The notes below the pieces were generated by a model. The model saw nothing but the letters and a program-made list of their open reading frames with translations, did not search any database and was not told the DNA's origin. A DNA stretch of 64,000 nt, taken from positions 1 through 64,000 of the forward strand of contig CAYFTL010000002.1 in NCBI GenBank assembly GCA_964346145.1, read 5' to 3'. This document shows positions 7,962-16,065 of this stretch, in pieces. The translations under genes were made by a program, and so were the position numbers. The stretch is from CAYFTL01 sp964346145. Lineage in GTDB: Bacteria; Bacillota; Clostridia; Christensenellales; Aristaeellaceae. Positions within the stretch are counted from its first letter, which is position 1. Each line of letters opens with the position of its first letter.

Positions 7962-9605
7962 ATGTTTTGCAGCAACTGTGGCAAAACCCTAAAACCAGGG
8001 GATTCCCATTGCCCCCATTGTGGTGCTGCTGTGGGCAACGGCCCTTTTTCAGCCATATCTTATACCACGTCCCTGCCCGACGGAGATATGGGCACAGACG
8101 ATTTTGCCTTTGAAAGCGTAGTGCACGAAGAGGAGAGCTATGCTCCTTACACGCGCACTTCTTACACCAGCATGGAGGAGGGCGACGGGGACATATTCTC
8201 CCGGACCACCTACCGGCCGGTGTTGGATGCGCAGCAGGAGTCTGAAGCCCGGGCAGATGATTCTTCAGACGAGAGTACATCTATTGATTCGGATGAAGTC
8301 AAGGCTACCGACGAGCCTCAAACCCAGCAGGACGATGTGGCTGAGAAAGCTGCTAAGGAAGCTGTTGGCGAGGACGATCAGGAGGGCATGCAGGACGATT
8401 CCGAGATTGAGCTTACCGATGTGGATGAAAGCATTCCCGACGAGTCCATCGAGATCCCTCCGCTTCAACCCATTAGCCGCCCGGGCATTAGCGACGAAGT
8501 GAAGAGCTACATGGAGCAGGCCAAGGACCAGCGCAAGCAAACGGTCGCGGCACATTCGAAAAAAGATTTTTCGTTGGCCGGCATATTTGGAAAGAAGCAG
8601 GCCGATGAACCGGGCGAGGCTGATGCGAAGGCCGATGAAGAATTTGAATCGCTGGATGGATTTGCCGAAGACATATCTTCCGGTGAAGCCGGCGCAGCAC
8701 CGCTGAATTTGTCTGCAGAAGGTCAAGCGAAGGCCAAGGGCAAATTGGTGCTGGGACGGTTTAATTTGAAGAAAATATTGGGTGCTGCCTTTGCAGCCGT
8801 TGTTATTGTGGTGCTGTTGGTGGTGGGTATCCGCTGGATGGTAAACCTGTTTACCCCGGTAGCCAAGATTCCCGATGTTTCGGTGGAACTCTACGATAAG
8901 GGCACAACGCTCATCAAAACCCGAATAACCGATGAATACCGAAGCGAAATTGTAAAATTATATATTGATGATCCGAGCACGGCTTCTTTGGTGGACAGGC
9001 AAGAGAAAGACCTTCAGGCCTTTGACGCGCTGTTGCCCGAGGAAAGCAAGCAGAAGGCCGATGACAAAAGGTTTGTAAGCGCTCTGAAGAAAATACAGGA
9101 GGCCATCAACAATGCAACTTCGAAAGATGCCCTGGTTAGTGTGGCGGCCGACGAAGCTACAAAAACTACGCTGGCTGCCGCAGCGGACAAGGAATGGGGC
9201 CAGATCCAAAATCTGATTAAGCGGTTGGAAAGCGCCACGAGCAGAGCCGAACTCGTGGGACTTTCCGAAACGGCTGACGAGGTGTTGGCCACTCCGGAAC
9301 CCTCTCCTGAGCCTACGCCGTCTCCGTATAGCGTGCTAAAAAACGGCATGCGCGGCAGCGAGGAAATCGAAGCGCTGCAACAGCGCCTGACCGATTTGGG
9401 GTATTTCTCCAGCGAGGTGGATGGAGACTTTGGTACGAAGACCGTGCGTGCGGTCAAGGCCTTCCAGAGGGCTGTTGGCATGGATGATGATGGCATTGCC
9501 AGCGTTGAAATGCAGGAGAAGTTGTTTGCTGCGGATGCTCCGGTTGCGACGCCCAAGCCCGATGAAACACCGACCGCTGCCGCCGACGAAGGAGAAAGCG
9601 CATAA
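7962..9605 (+). CDS. Zinc-ribbon, single-pass membrane protein with C-terminal peptidoglycan-binding domain
   Basis: 547 residues from ATG 7962, chosen because AGGAGG ends 6 bases upstream; the ATG at 7947 lies before that site. Residues 2-24 form a zinc ribbon (CSNCGKTL...CPHCG). A long acidic, disordered stretch follows (about 30-250). One membrane helix (about 267-290, AAFAAVVIVVLLVVGIRWM) leads to an extracellular part of about 255 residues. The last 80 residues are a PG_binding_1 domain (LQQRLTDLGYFSSEVDGDFG, then VKAFQRAVG). The zinc ribbon should be cytoplasmic and the wall-binding domain outside, so the protein could link an internal signal to the cell wall. No enzymatic motif is visible. 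A terminator follows it. Confidence 0.75.
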   Translation: MFCSNCGKTLKPGDSHCPHCGAAVGNGPFSAISYTTSLPDGDMGTDDFAFESVVHEEESYAPYTRTSYTSMEEGDGDIFSRTTYRPVLDAQQESEARADDSSDESTSIDSDEVKATDEPQTQQDDVAEKAAKEAVGEDDQEGMQDDSEIELTDVDESIPDESIEIPPLQPISRPGISDEVKSYMEQAKDQRKQTVAAHSKKDFSLAGIFGKKQADEPGEADAKADEEFESLDGFAEDISSGEAGAAPLNLSAEGQAKAKGKLVLGRFNLKKILGAAFAAVVIVVLLVVGIRWMVNLFTPVAKIPDVSVELYDKGTTLIKTRITDEYRSEIVKLYIDDPSTASLVDRQEKDLQAFDALLPEESKQKADDKRFVSALKKIQEAINNATSKDALVSVAADEATKTTLAAAADKEWGQIQNLIKRLESATSRAELVGLSETADEVLATPEPSPEPTPSPYSVLKNGMRGSEEIEALQQRLTDLGYFSSEVDGDFGTKTVRAVKAFQRAVGMDDDGIASVEMQEKLFAADAPVATPKPDETPTAAADEGESA

Positions 9606-9675
9606 GCTGCGTTTAAGGTTCGGGGAAAATGGAAAAGTGTAAGCAGTTTGAGTGATACGGTATAAGATGATTTTT

Positions 9676-9716
9676 AAAAACAGGCATGCAGAGATTTTTG
9701 TGTGCCTGTTTTTTTG
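9676..9716 (+). terminator. Intrinsic terminator
   Basis: AAAAACAGGCA / TGCCTGTTTTT stem with a 16-base loop, running into a T-rich tract about 70 bases after the zinc-ribbon gene. Confidence 0.75.
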
Positions 9717-9756
9717 TTTTTGTTGTGCTTCGCACGCATGCAAAGCACAACAAAAA
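9717..9756. repeat. Inverted repeat adjoining the terminator
   Basis: TTTTTGTTGTGCTT and AAGCACAACAAAAA are perfect 14-base arms separated by 12 bases. The element could end transcription in either direction or back up the terminator just before it. Confidence 0.6.
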
Positions 9757-9791
9757 GGCTGTGTATTGCGAGGGCGGCGATTGGGCCGTGA

Positions 9792-9819
9792 TTACAATCC
9801 GGATAATGTTTGTTATAAT
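9792..9819 (+). promoter_or_regulatory. Putative promoter of the DUF1638 gene
   Basis: TTACAA, 16 bases, TATAAT. The start codon of the DUF1638 gene lies 34 bases beyond the -10 box. Confidence 0.55.
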
Positions 9820-9853
9820 AAGGCGAGAGACTGAAGATAGGAAGAACGATGGT

Positions 9854-10615
9854 ATGCGATACAAGCTCATAGGTTGCAAGGTGTTCATGCGCGAACTGTA
9901 CCAGCTTTGCGCTCACAGCCATAATACGGTAGAGATTATATGGATGCGCGAAGGGTTACATTCGGTGCCCGGCCAGCTCAGAAATGAATTGCAAAAAACC
10001 ATAGACCATATTGAAGATGAGATGGAGCGCTATCCGCAGGAGCAAGGTTATGACGCTATATTGCTTGGCTACGGCTTGTGTTCGATGGGGGTGATCGGCT
10101 TGCACACCCGCAAGCTGCCGCTGGTGGTTGCGCGCGCCCACGATTGTATTACTCTTTTGCTGGGTGATCGCCAAAGATATAGGCAACTGTTCGATGCACA
10201 TTCGGGGGGCGTATATTGGTATTCCCCAGGCTGGATAGAGCAGTTTAAGACGGCCGGGCGCGGGCGAGATGAGGAGGAGGCCAAATACGCGGAGTATGTG
10301 GAAAAATATGGCGAGGACAATGCGCTTTACCTGTTGGAGGTCGAGCGCAGCTGGACCAGCCACTACGAATGCGCCGCCTTTATCAAATGGCCCGAGCTGG
10401 AAACGCACCGGCTGGAAGAGTTTGCCCGGCAAGCGGCGCTGGAGAATCGGCTCGCATACAAACAGGTGGATGGCAGCAGCCAGCTGCTGGGCAAGATGAT
10501 TGCGGGGGAGTGGGCTGACGATGATGTGCTGGTGCTGAAACCGGGTGAGATGTTGGCGGCATCCAACGACGATGGGATCTTTTTTGCCCAAGAGGCCTGC
10601 GCGCAATCGATTTAA
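9854..10615 (+). CDS. DUF1638-family protein
   Basis: About 253 residues from ATG 9854 (AGGAAG 9 bases upstream); the open frame extends 168 bases further upstream, but that part overlaps the inverted repeat and promoter. The layout matches DUF1638 as I know it: MRYKLIGCKVFMREL at the start with a conserved Cys, then GYDAILLGYGLCSMGVIGL (Gly-Tyr-Gly-Leu-Cys), VVARAHDCITLLLG, YWYSPGW, and a C-terminal segment ending in VLVLKPGEMLAASND. The paired Cys, His and Asp residues suggest metal or cofactor binding. Family members often occur near corrinoid methyltransferases, but none is nearby here. The biochemical function is unknown. It appears monocistronic. Confidence 0.7.
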   Translation: MRYKLIGCKVFMRELYQLCAHSHNTVEIIWMREGLHSVPGQLRNELQKTIDHIEDEMERYPQEQGYDAILLGYGLCSMGVIGLHTRKLPLVVARAHDCITLLLGDRQRYRQLFDAHSGGVYWYSPGWIEQFKTAGRGRDEEEAKYAEYVEKYGEDNALYLLEVERSWTSHYECAAFIKWPELETHRLEEFARQAALENRLAYKQVDGSSQLLGKMIAGEWADDDVLVLKPGEMLAASNDDGIFFAQEACAQSI

Positions 10616-10691
10616 CCAAGAATTTACGGGTTGAGGCGCAAACATTCCTTTTTGTGCGGGGTTTGCGGAAGTATTCTTATCTCCGCAACGG

Positions 10692-10720
10692 TTTACAGAA
10701 GTGAAATAATCGCCTATAAT
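10692..10720 (+). promoter_or_regulatory. Promoter of asnS
   Basis: TTTACA, 17 bases, TATAAT. The leader would be only about 28 bases, too short for a T-box, so asnS is not under tRNA-sensing attenuation here. Confidence 0.75.
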
Positions 10721-10753
10721 CAATTAGATAATACTTATTTGGGAGGGTTTTTG

Positions 10754-12154
10754 ATGACGACTAGTTACACCATAAAGCAATTGTTTAGAAACATGCCTGC
10801 GCAAGATTTGGAAAACGTACGCGTCAATGGTTGGGTACGCACGGCGCGCGAATCCAAGAATTTTGCTTTCGTCGAACTGAATGATGGCAGTTTCTTTAAA
10901 AACATTCAAGTTGTTTTAGAGGAGAATAACCTTCCCAATTACCGCGAAATCATGAAGGAAGTTGGCGTGGGTGCCGCGCTTAATGTTCAGGGCAAGCTGG
11001 TGCTTACTCCCGGGATGAAGCAACCCTTTGAGATAAAAGCCGAGGCGGTTGAAATCGTGGGGGAGAGCCCCTCCGACTATCCGCTGCAGAAAAAACGCCA
11101 TTCCGTCGAGTTTTTGCGCTCGATTAGCCATCTACGTCCGCGCGCCAACCTGTTTCAATGCGCGTTCAGGGTACGGTCGGTGGTCTCCCAGGCCATCCAT
11201 CGCTTTATGCACGAGCGGGACTTTACCTATGTGCACACGCCGCTGATTACCACCAGCGATGCCGAGGGCGCCGGCGAAATGTTCCACGTGACTACGCTGG
11301 ACTTAGACAACCCGCCGCACAGCCAAGAAGGCAAGGTGGACTATAGCCAAGACTTTTTTGGAAAACCGGTGTACCTTACGGTAAGCGGGCAGCTCAATGC
11401 GGAAGCGCTGGCCATGGCTTTTCGCAACGTATATACCTTTGGGCCCACCTTCCGCGCGGAAAACAGCTATACGCCCCGCCATGCGGCCGAGTTTTGGATG
11501 GTGGAACCCGAGATAGCCTTTGCCGACCTGGCCGATGATATGCAGCTGCAGGAAGATATGGTCAAATATTTGATCCGTGCGGTGTTGGACGAGTTGCCCG
11601 AAGAAATGGAGTTTTTGGATAGTTTTGTGTCTAAAGGACTGATCGACAGGCTAAGCGCCGTGTACGAAGCCGACTTTGCCCGGGTGAGTTACACCGAGGC
11701 GGTTGAGCTGCTTAAAAAGAGTGGCAAGGAATTTGAGTATCCGGTGTTTTGGGGCTGCGATTTGCAGACCGAACACGAGCGCTATCTGGCCGAAGAATAC
11801 TTTAAAGGCCCGGTGTTTGTGACCGATTATCCCAAGGAGATTAAATCCTTTTACATGCGCCTGAACGACGATGGCAAGACGGTGGCGGCCTCGGATTTGA
11901 TGGTACCCGGCATCGGCGAGCTATGCGGTGGCAGCCAACGCGAAGAGCGCCACGATGTGCTGGTGGAGCGTATGAACGAGCTGGGAATAGGGTTGGAGAA
12001 CTATCATTGGTATTTGGAGTTGCGCAAATTTGGCACGGTTCCCCACGCCGGTTTTGGCATGGGGCTGGACAGGTTCATCATGTACCTAACTGGTGTGTCC
12101 AACATTCGCGACGTGCTGCCCTTCCCAAGAACTCCGAAAAGCGCAGAATTTTAA
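10754..12154 (+). CDS. asnS: Asparaginyl-tRNA synthetase
   Basis: 466 residues, the normal length for bacterial AsnRS. It charges tRNA-Asn with asparagine in an ATP-dependent class IIb reaction. An N-terminal OB-fold (VNGWVRTARESKNFAFVELNDG, about residues 20-42) precedes the class II core. Motif 2 is visible as FGPTFRAENS and motif 3 as GFGMGLDRFIMYLTG with DVLPFPRTP at the C-terminus, typical of AsnRS. The start is ATG 10754 behind GGGAGGG; the open frame extends upstream through the promoter. Terminator directly downstream. Confidence 0.95.
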   Translation: MTTSYTIKQLFRNMPAQDLENVRVNGWVRTARESKNFAFVELNDGSFFKNIQVVLEENNLPNYREIMKEVGVGAALNVQGKLVLTPGMKQPFEIKAEAVEIVGESPSDYPLQKKRHSVEFLRSISHLRPRANLFQCAFRVRSVVSQAIHRFMHERDFTYVHTPLITTSDAEGAGEMFHVTTLDLDNPPHSQEGKVDYSQDFFGKPVYLTVSGQLNAEALAMAFRNVYTFGPTFRAENSYTPRHAAEFWMVEPEIAFADLADDMQLQEDMVKYLIRAVLDELPEEMEFLDSFVSKGLIDRLSAVYEADFARVSYTEAVELLKKSGKEFEYPVFWGCDLQTEHERYLAEEYFKGPVFVTDYPKEIKSFYMRLNDDGKTVAASDLMVPGIGELCGGSQREERHDVLVERMNELGIGLENYHWYLELRKFGTVPHAGFGMGLDRFIMYLTGVSNIRDVLPFPRTPKSAEF

Positions 12155-12159
12155 ACGCG

Positions 12160-12194
12160 TTCCGGCCTGATGCAACGATCGGGCCGGAATTTTT
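12160..12194 (+). terminator. Intrinsic terminator of asnS
   Basis: Stem TTCCGGCCTGAT / ATCGGGCCGGAA (one G-T pair), 6-base loop, then TTTTT. Confidence 0.9.
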
Positions 12195-12235
12195 ATGGGC
12201 GATGGGGTTTTGATTTTTGCAACAGGTGCCGGGAA

Positions 12236-12264
12236 TTGACAAAAATCAGGTTTTGATATATAGT
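12236..12264 (+). promoter_or_regulatory. Promoter of the queT riboswitch transcript
   Basis: TTGACA, 17 bases, TATAGT. Transcription would start near 12271, just before the riboswitch aptamer. Confidence 0.75.
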
Positions 12265-12288
12265 GACAAGCGCTATAGGCGATATAAT

Positions 12289-12352
12289 AGACAGTTCGAA
12301 ACCCTCCTGTCTCAAAACAAAACTAGGCGTGGCGCTTTGGCGCCTTTTGTTT
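12289..12352 (+). ncRNA. preQ1-I riboswitch with terminator-type expression platform
   Basis: The aptamer has stem P1 GACAG (12290-12294) / CTGTC (12307-12311) and a loop TTCGAAACCCTC carrying the conserved TTC...ACCCT. The A-rich tail ends AAAACTAGG, whose AGG can pair with CCT of the loop to form the H-type pseudoknot. This matches the class I preQ1 consensus. Directly behind it, AGGCGTGGCGC / GGCGCCT forms a GC-rich hairpin followed by TTTTGTTT, an intrinsic terminator that shares the AGG with the pseudoknot. The regulated gene is queT, as expected for a queuosine-precursor sensor. Confidence 0.9.
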
Positions 12353-12407
12353 GCGCGGAAGGTTTCCGTGCTTTTTCTATTAATCAAAAGAAAACAGGAG
12401 GCGCATC

Positions 12408-12896
12408 ATGAATAATATTCGTTTTTCTACGAAAAAACTGGCGGTTTCGGGGGTGCTAGCGGCCATCTATGTGGTTATTACGCTGTTGCTTCGCCCTATC
12501 AGCTATGGGCAGATTCAGGTACGCGTAGCCGAAGCGCTCGCCATGCTGCCGGTTTTCGGCACGACACCGGTACCTGGTCTGTTTGTGGGGTGTTTGATTG
12601 CAAACTTCTTGGGTGGGGCGAACGGTGTGAACTTGGTGGACACGATCTTTGGCTCATTAACGACCTTGGTCGCTGCTTGCTTAACTTATGCGCTGCGCCG
12701 CCGTCCGTTGGTGGCTGGCCTTCCTCCCGTGGCTTTAAACGCCGTGGTCGTCGGGCTTACGCTTCACTATACCGCCGGGCTTCCACTGCTCATTACCATG
12801 CTGTGGGTTGGGCTGGGACAGGCGATTGCGGTGTACGGGCTTGGTTTGCCGCTGATGCATGCGATCAAAAAGCTGCCTCGAAATCCCTTTGAGTAG
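12408..12896 (+). CDS. queT: QueT-family queuosine-precursor transporter (ECF substrate-binding subunit)
   Basis: 162 residues with five or six membrane helices. It is a QueT-family S component, thought to bind preQ1/preQ0/queuine and work with a shared energy-coupling module (EcfA/A'/T) not encoded here. Visible family features are the N-terminal SGVLAAIYVVITLLL and ISYGQIQVRVAEALAMLPVF, with the conserved RVAEAL, and then GCLIANFLGG. It starts at ATG 12408 behind AGGAGG. Control by the preQ1-I riboswitch upstream strongly supports the assignment. No queuosine synthesis genes are nearby, which suggests salvage of the precursor. Confidence 0.92.
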   Translation: MNNIRFSTKKLAVSGVLAAIYVVITLLLRPISYGQIQVRVAEALAMLPVFGTTPVPGLFVGCLIANFLGGANGVNLVDTIFGSLTTLVAACLTYALRRRPLVAGLPPVALNAVVVGLTLHYTAGLPLLITMLWVGLGQAIAVYGLGLPLMHAIKKLPRNPFE

Positions 12897-12980
12897 CCTT
12901 TGAAATCACGAACCATTTGTAAATGTTTCAATATTATTCAAAAAACAGACCGAATTCCGATGTTTTTGGGTATATTTTGC

Positions 12981-13009
12981 TTGAAATTGTAACAACTTTG
13001 CAATATAAT
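12981..13009 (+). promoter_or_regulatory. Promoter of the first SH3b/peptidoglycan-binding paralogue
   Basis: TTGAAA, 17 bases, TATAAT. With the preceding TTTGC it forms a 34-base block identical at 28 positions to the one at 14504-14537 in front of the second paralogue. Confidence 0.8.
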
Positions 13010-13077
13010 AAGAAAAGCTTATAACATTCGGGTCATAAGTATAGAATTTGAAAGTATTGCAAGGAAGGTGCTCAACA

Positions 13078-14295
13078 TTGGAACCTGATTCGATAGCAAA
13101 CAGAGCTAAGAAGTTGGTCGCATCGTTGGCCGTGATCCTCATCATATTTGCAGCTATGCCGGCAAGCGCTTGGGCGGCAAAAGCCGGAGACACATACAAA
13201 GTGAATGTCTCCTCGGTAAAGCTTCGCGCCAAAGCGTCCAGCAAGGGGAAAGCTGTAAAGACCTTAAAAAAAGGCAATCAAGTGGAAATACTGGCTGATA
13301 AGGGAGCCTGGGTTAAGGTAAAAATCGGTGGGAAGACCGGATATGTTCAGGAGAAGAAGCTCAAAAAAGTTTCCAAGGCTAAAGAATCTACGTCCTCAAA
13401 GAAGATTGAAGTTGCTCATGCGAATGGCAATGTGAAATCCACAAAGTCTTGTACTATCTACAAAGAGAATTCTACCAAGTCCAAAAAAGTGATCAAGATT
13501 AAAAAAGGTGTAAAGCTGACTTTAACCGGGTCGGTAGGCAGCTGGTATAAAGTCAAAACGGCTTCGGGCAAGGTGGGCTTTGTAAAACAGTCTTGCGTCA
13601 AAAAGGTAACCGAATCTACGGAAACCAAATATACTACCCTCAAAAAAGGCAGCAAGGGCAGCAAAGTCAAGAAGCTGCAGCAGCGCCTGAACGAGCTGGG
13701 CTATTTAAACAAGAATAAAATCAACAGCAAATACGACTCTTCTACCGTGAATGCGGTGAAGGCATTCCAGAAAGCAGCCAAGCTGAGCACTAAGAACGGC
13801 ACGGCCAATGCAGTTACGCAAAAAGTGCTGTACGCATCCGACGCGCCTAAGAAATCCGGCTCTTCAAAAAACGATACCAATTCCAGTGGCGTAATGAAGA
13901 TGGACTGGTTTAAAAATAACATGAACTCGATCTTCCCTCGCCGCAGCTACGCATACATTGAGGATGTGAAGACCGGCACCCGCATTAAGATTCGCCGGGT
14001 AGGGGGAAGCAAGCACGCCGATATTGAGCCGGCGACCGCGAGCGATACCGCTAAACTCAAAAAGCTGTACGGTGGATCCTGGTCCTGGAACAGCCGCTCT
14101 GTGATCCTAGAGGTGGACGGCAAGCGCATTGCAGGGGCGATCAACGGCATGCCCCACGGCGACGGAATCAGCACCACCAACAATTTTGACGGACATTTTT
14201 GTTTGCACCTGACCAACAGCAGATGCCATGGATCGGATAAAATCAACCAGGCGCATCAAAAGGCCATCGAATACGCTTTTAAAAACGCCAAATAA
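13078..14295 (+). CDS. Secreted SH3b / peptidoglycan-binding protein with His/Cys-rich C-terminal domain
   Basis: About 405 residues. The start is TTG 13078, chosen because AAGGAAGG lies 9 bases upstream. The signal peptide spans about residues 10-33. Two SH3b domains follow (VSSVKLRAKASSKGKAVKTL... and SCTIYKENSTKSKKV...WYKVKTASGKVGFV), then one PG_binding_1 domain (LQQRLNELGYL...VKAFQKAAK), then a C-terminal domain of about 130 residues. This last domain has conserved KHADIEP, INGMPHG, GHFCLHLTNS and RCHG motifs and ends the protein. It is very Lys-rich. A role in wall binding and wall modification or hydrolysis is inferred. The gene at 14595 is a paralogue with the same final domain. Confidence 0.75.
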   Translation: MEPDSIANRAKKLVASLAVILIIFAAMPASAWAAKAGDTYKVNVSSVKLRAKASSKGKAVKTLKKGNQVEILADKGAWVKVKIGGKTGYVQEKKLKKVSKAKESTSSKKIEVAHANGNVKSTKSCTIYKENSTKSKKVIKIKKGVKLTLTGSVGSWYKVKTASGKVGFVKQSCVKKVTESTETKYTTLKKGSKGSKVKKLQQRLNELGYLNKNKINSKYDSSTVNAVKAFQKAAKLSTKNGTANAVTQKVLYASDAPKKSGSSKNDTNSSGVMKMDWFKNNMNSIFPRRSYAYIEDVKTGTRIKIRRVGGSKHADIEPATASDTAKLKKLYGGSWSWNSRSVILEVDGKRIAGAINGMPHGDGISTTNNFDGHFCLHLTNSRCHGSDKINQAHQKAIEYAFKNAK

Positions 14296-14314
14296 GATGA
14301 TATAGAAATATTTT

Positions 14315-14350
14315 AAAAAGGATCTCCACCCATGGGTGGAGATCCTTTTT
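14315..14350 (+). terminator. Perfectly palindromic terminator
   Basis: A 36-base perfect palindrome, AAAAAGGATCTCCACC...GGTGGAGATCCTTTTT, beginning 19 bases after the stop codon. It can act on both strands. Confidence 0.9.
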
Positions 14351-14508
14351 GTGCTGCGATGACATATGCGCGAACTTTGTTCTCTGCCTTTAAGATATCA
14401 ATTTTAATACGCAAACTTAATAAGACGCTGTAAGGCGCATAAATGTTGCGAAAATTGTTTGGTTATTGTTTAAATATTGCGATTTCGTCATATATTTGAA
14501 TAATTTGC

Positions 14509-14537
14509 TTGATTTTGAAACAGTTTTGTAATATAAT
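14509..14537 (+). promoter_or_regulatory. Promoter of the second SH3b/peptidoglycan-binding paralogue
   Basis: TTGATT, 17 bases, TATAAT, embedded in the block shared with the promoter at 12981. Confidence 0.8.
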
Positions 14538-14594
14538 GCCAGTTATGAGTTGAACCCCTGTTTGTGATCCAGCTTAAGGAGGCATTACCAAATC

Positions 14595-16052
14595 ATGGAA
14601 ACTCAAAGTAAACTAGTCAAACGCATTGCGCTAGTAGCAATGATCTTATTTGTATTGCCGTTTCTTCAGATCAATGCGGAAGCGGCCAGTGCAAAGCTAC
14701 AGGTTACGGCTTCTCAAATCAAAATACGCAAGAGCGCATCCGCCAGTTCAAAGGCGTTGGTGAGCGCGAAAAAGGGCGCAACCCTCAAAAAAGAGGGTTC
14801 GTCGGGAAGTTGGTACAAGGTCAGCTATCAGGGCAAGACCGGCTATGTGAAAAAGAGCCAGGTAGAGGTTAAGGACTCCGACGATGACAAGGCCGAATCC
14901 ATAAAAATTACGGCTAAGAAAGCTTATCTGTATAAGAGCAGCAAGACGAGTTCCAAAAAATTGAGCACGCTTAAAAAGGGCAAAAAGGTAACCTTGCTCA
15001 AAAAGGTGGACGACGGAAAGTGGCTTAAAGTAAAGGTGGGCGGGAAAACAGGCTATATTTTAAGCAAAAACACCGAGCTGGCCAAAGACATAAAGTCTGC
15101 TGAAAATGAATACAAGACTTTGAAAAAAGGAGACAAGGGCGAGGCGGTCAAAAAGCTGCAAAAACGGCTCAAGGAGCTGGGCTATTTTGACGGCAACGTG
15201 GCGGGCAACTACTACAGCATAACCGCTAAGGCGGTAAAGGAATTCCAGAAGGCTGCCGACATTAAGGCGACGGGCAACGCCAACGTAGCCACCCAGAAGG
15301 CATTGTTTGCAAGCGACGCGCCCAAGAAGTCGGACGCTAAGAACGAAAAGAACGATAAGAATGAATACAAGGCTTTAAAAAAGGGTGATAAAGGCGAGGC
15401 AGTCAAAAAGCTGCAAAAACGGCTCAAGGAGCTGGGCTATTTTGACGGCAACGTGGCGGGCAACTACTACAGCATAACCGCTAAGGCGGTAAAGGAATTC
15501 CAGAAGGCTGCCGACATTAAGGCGACGGGCAACGCCAACGTAGCCACCCAGAAGGCGCTGTTTGCCAGCAACGCGCCCAAGAAATCGGACGCCAAAAAGG
15601 GCGATGCGACTTCGGATAAAAAGGATTCCGATAAGAAAAGCTCCAAGGTAAAAGAGGCCGACTGGTGGACCAGCAATATCCAGCAGGTGTTCGCCCGGGG
15701 CACCACGGCCACCATTACCGATGTGGCTACCGGAATTTCCTGGAAGGAACAGCGCCGCGGCGGCACCAACCACGCCGACGTTCAACCGCTCACTGCGGCG
15801 GATACCGCAAAAATGAAGCAGGCTTACGGCGGCAGCTGGTCTTGGGACCGCAGGGCTGTGTGGGTGACGGTAGGCGGACAAACCTACGCTGCGTCTATGA
15901 ACGGCATGCCCCACGGCGGTGGCTCGATTCAAGGCAACGATTTCAACGGGCACCACTGCATTCACTTTACCAACAGCCGAACCCATGGCGGAAACCGTTT
16001 GGATCCAGCTCACCAGGCAGCCGTCAAAAAGGCGCTGGAAGCCGGAAAATAA
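14595..16052 (+). CDS. Secreted SH3b / double peptidoglycan-binding protein with His/Cys-rich C-terminal domain
   Basis: 485 residues from ATG 14595 (AAGGAGG 12 bases upstream). Signal peptide about residues 8-31. It carries two SH3b domains (about 35-95 and 98-155), two almost identical PG_binding_1 modules (about 172-245 and 257-330) and a Lys/Asp/Ser linker. The C-terminal domain of about 130 residues is shared with the neighbour at 13078. Its conserved motifs are NHADVQP, MNGMPHG, GHHCIHFTNS and RTHG. The paired His and the single Cys recall L,D-transpeptidase active sites, but the match is not exact. The linker between the two modules repeats the same Lys-Ser-Asp-Ala composition. Likely an envelope protein; enzymatic activity is inferred only. 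Confidence 0.78.
   Translation: METQSKLVKRIALVAMILFVLPFLQINAEAASAKLQVTASQIKIRKSASASSKALVSAKKGATLKKEGSSGSWYKVSYQGKTGYVKKSQVEVKDSDDDKAESIKITAKKAYLYKSSKTSSKKLSTLKKGKKVTLLKKVDDGKWLKVKVGGKTGYILSKNTELAKDIKSAENEYKTLKKGDKGEAVKKLQKRLKELGYFDGNVAGNYYSITAKAVKEFQKAADIKATGNANVATQKALFASDAPKKSDAKNEKNDKNEYKALKKGDKGEAVKKLQKRLKELGYFDGNVAGNYYSITAKAVKEFQKAADIKATGNANVATQKALFASNAPKKSDAKKGDATSDKKDSDKKSSKVKEADWWTSNIQQVFARGTTATITDVATGISWKEQRRGGTNHADVQPLTAADTAKMKQAYGGSWSWDRRAVWVTVGGQTYAASMNGMPHGGGSIQGNDFNGHHCIHFTNSRTHGGNRLDPAHQAAVKKALEAGK
15105..15610 (+). repeat. In-frame tandem duplication of a peptidoglycan-binding module
   Basis: Two copies, offset by 255 bases (85 codons), begin at about 15105 and 15360. The central stretch of about 155 bases (15147-15301 versus 15402-15556) is identical as far as I can read, which points to a recent duplication or ongoing homogenisation. 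Confidence 0.85.
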
Positions 16053-16065
16053 GCAGATTATAAAA

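Noticed and set aside
9717..9756. Insertion-sequence terminal repeats
   Set aside because: No transposase gene or target duplication nearby; the palindrome abuts a terminator and fits a transcription signal.
10616..10753. T-box leader for asnS
   Set aside because: The predicted leader is only about 28 bases and lacks the T-box sequence.
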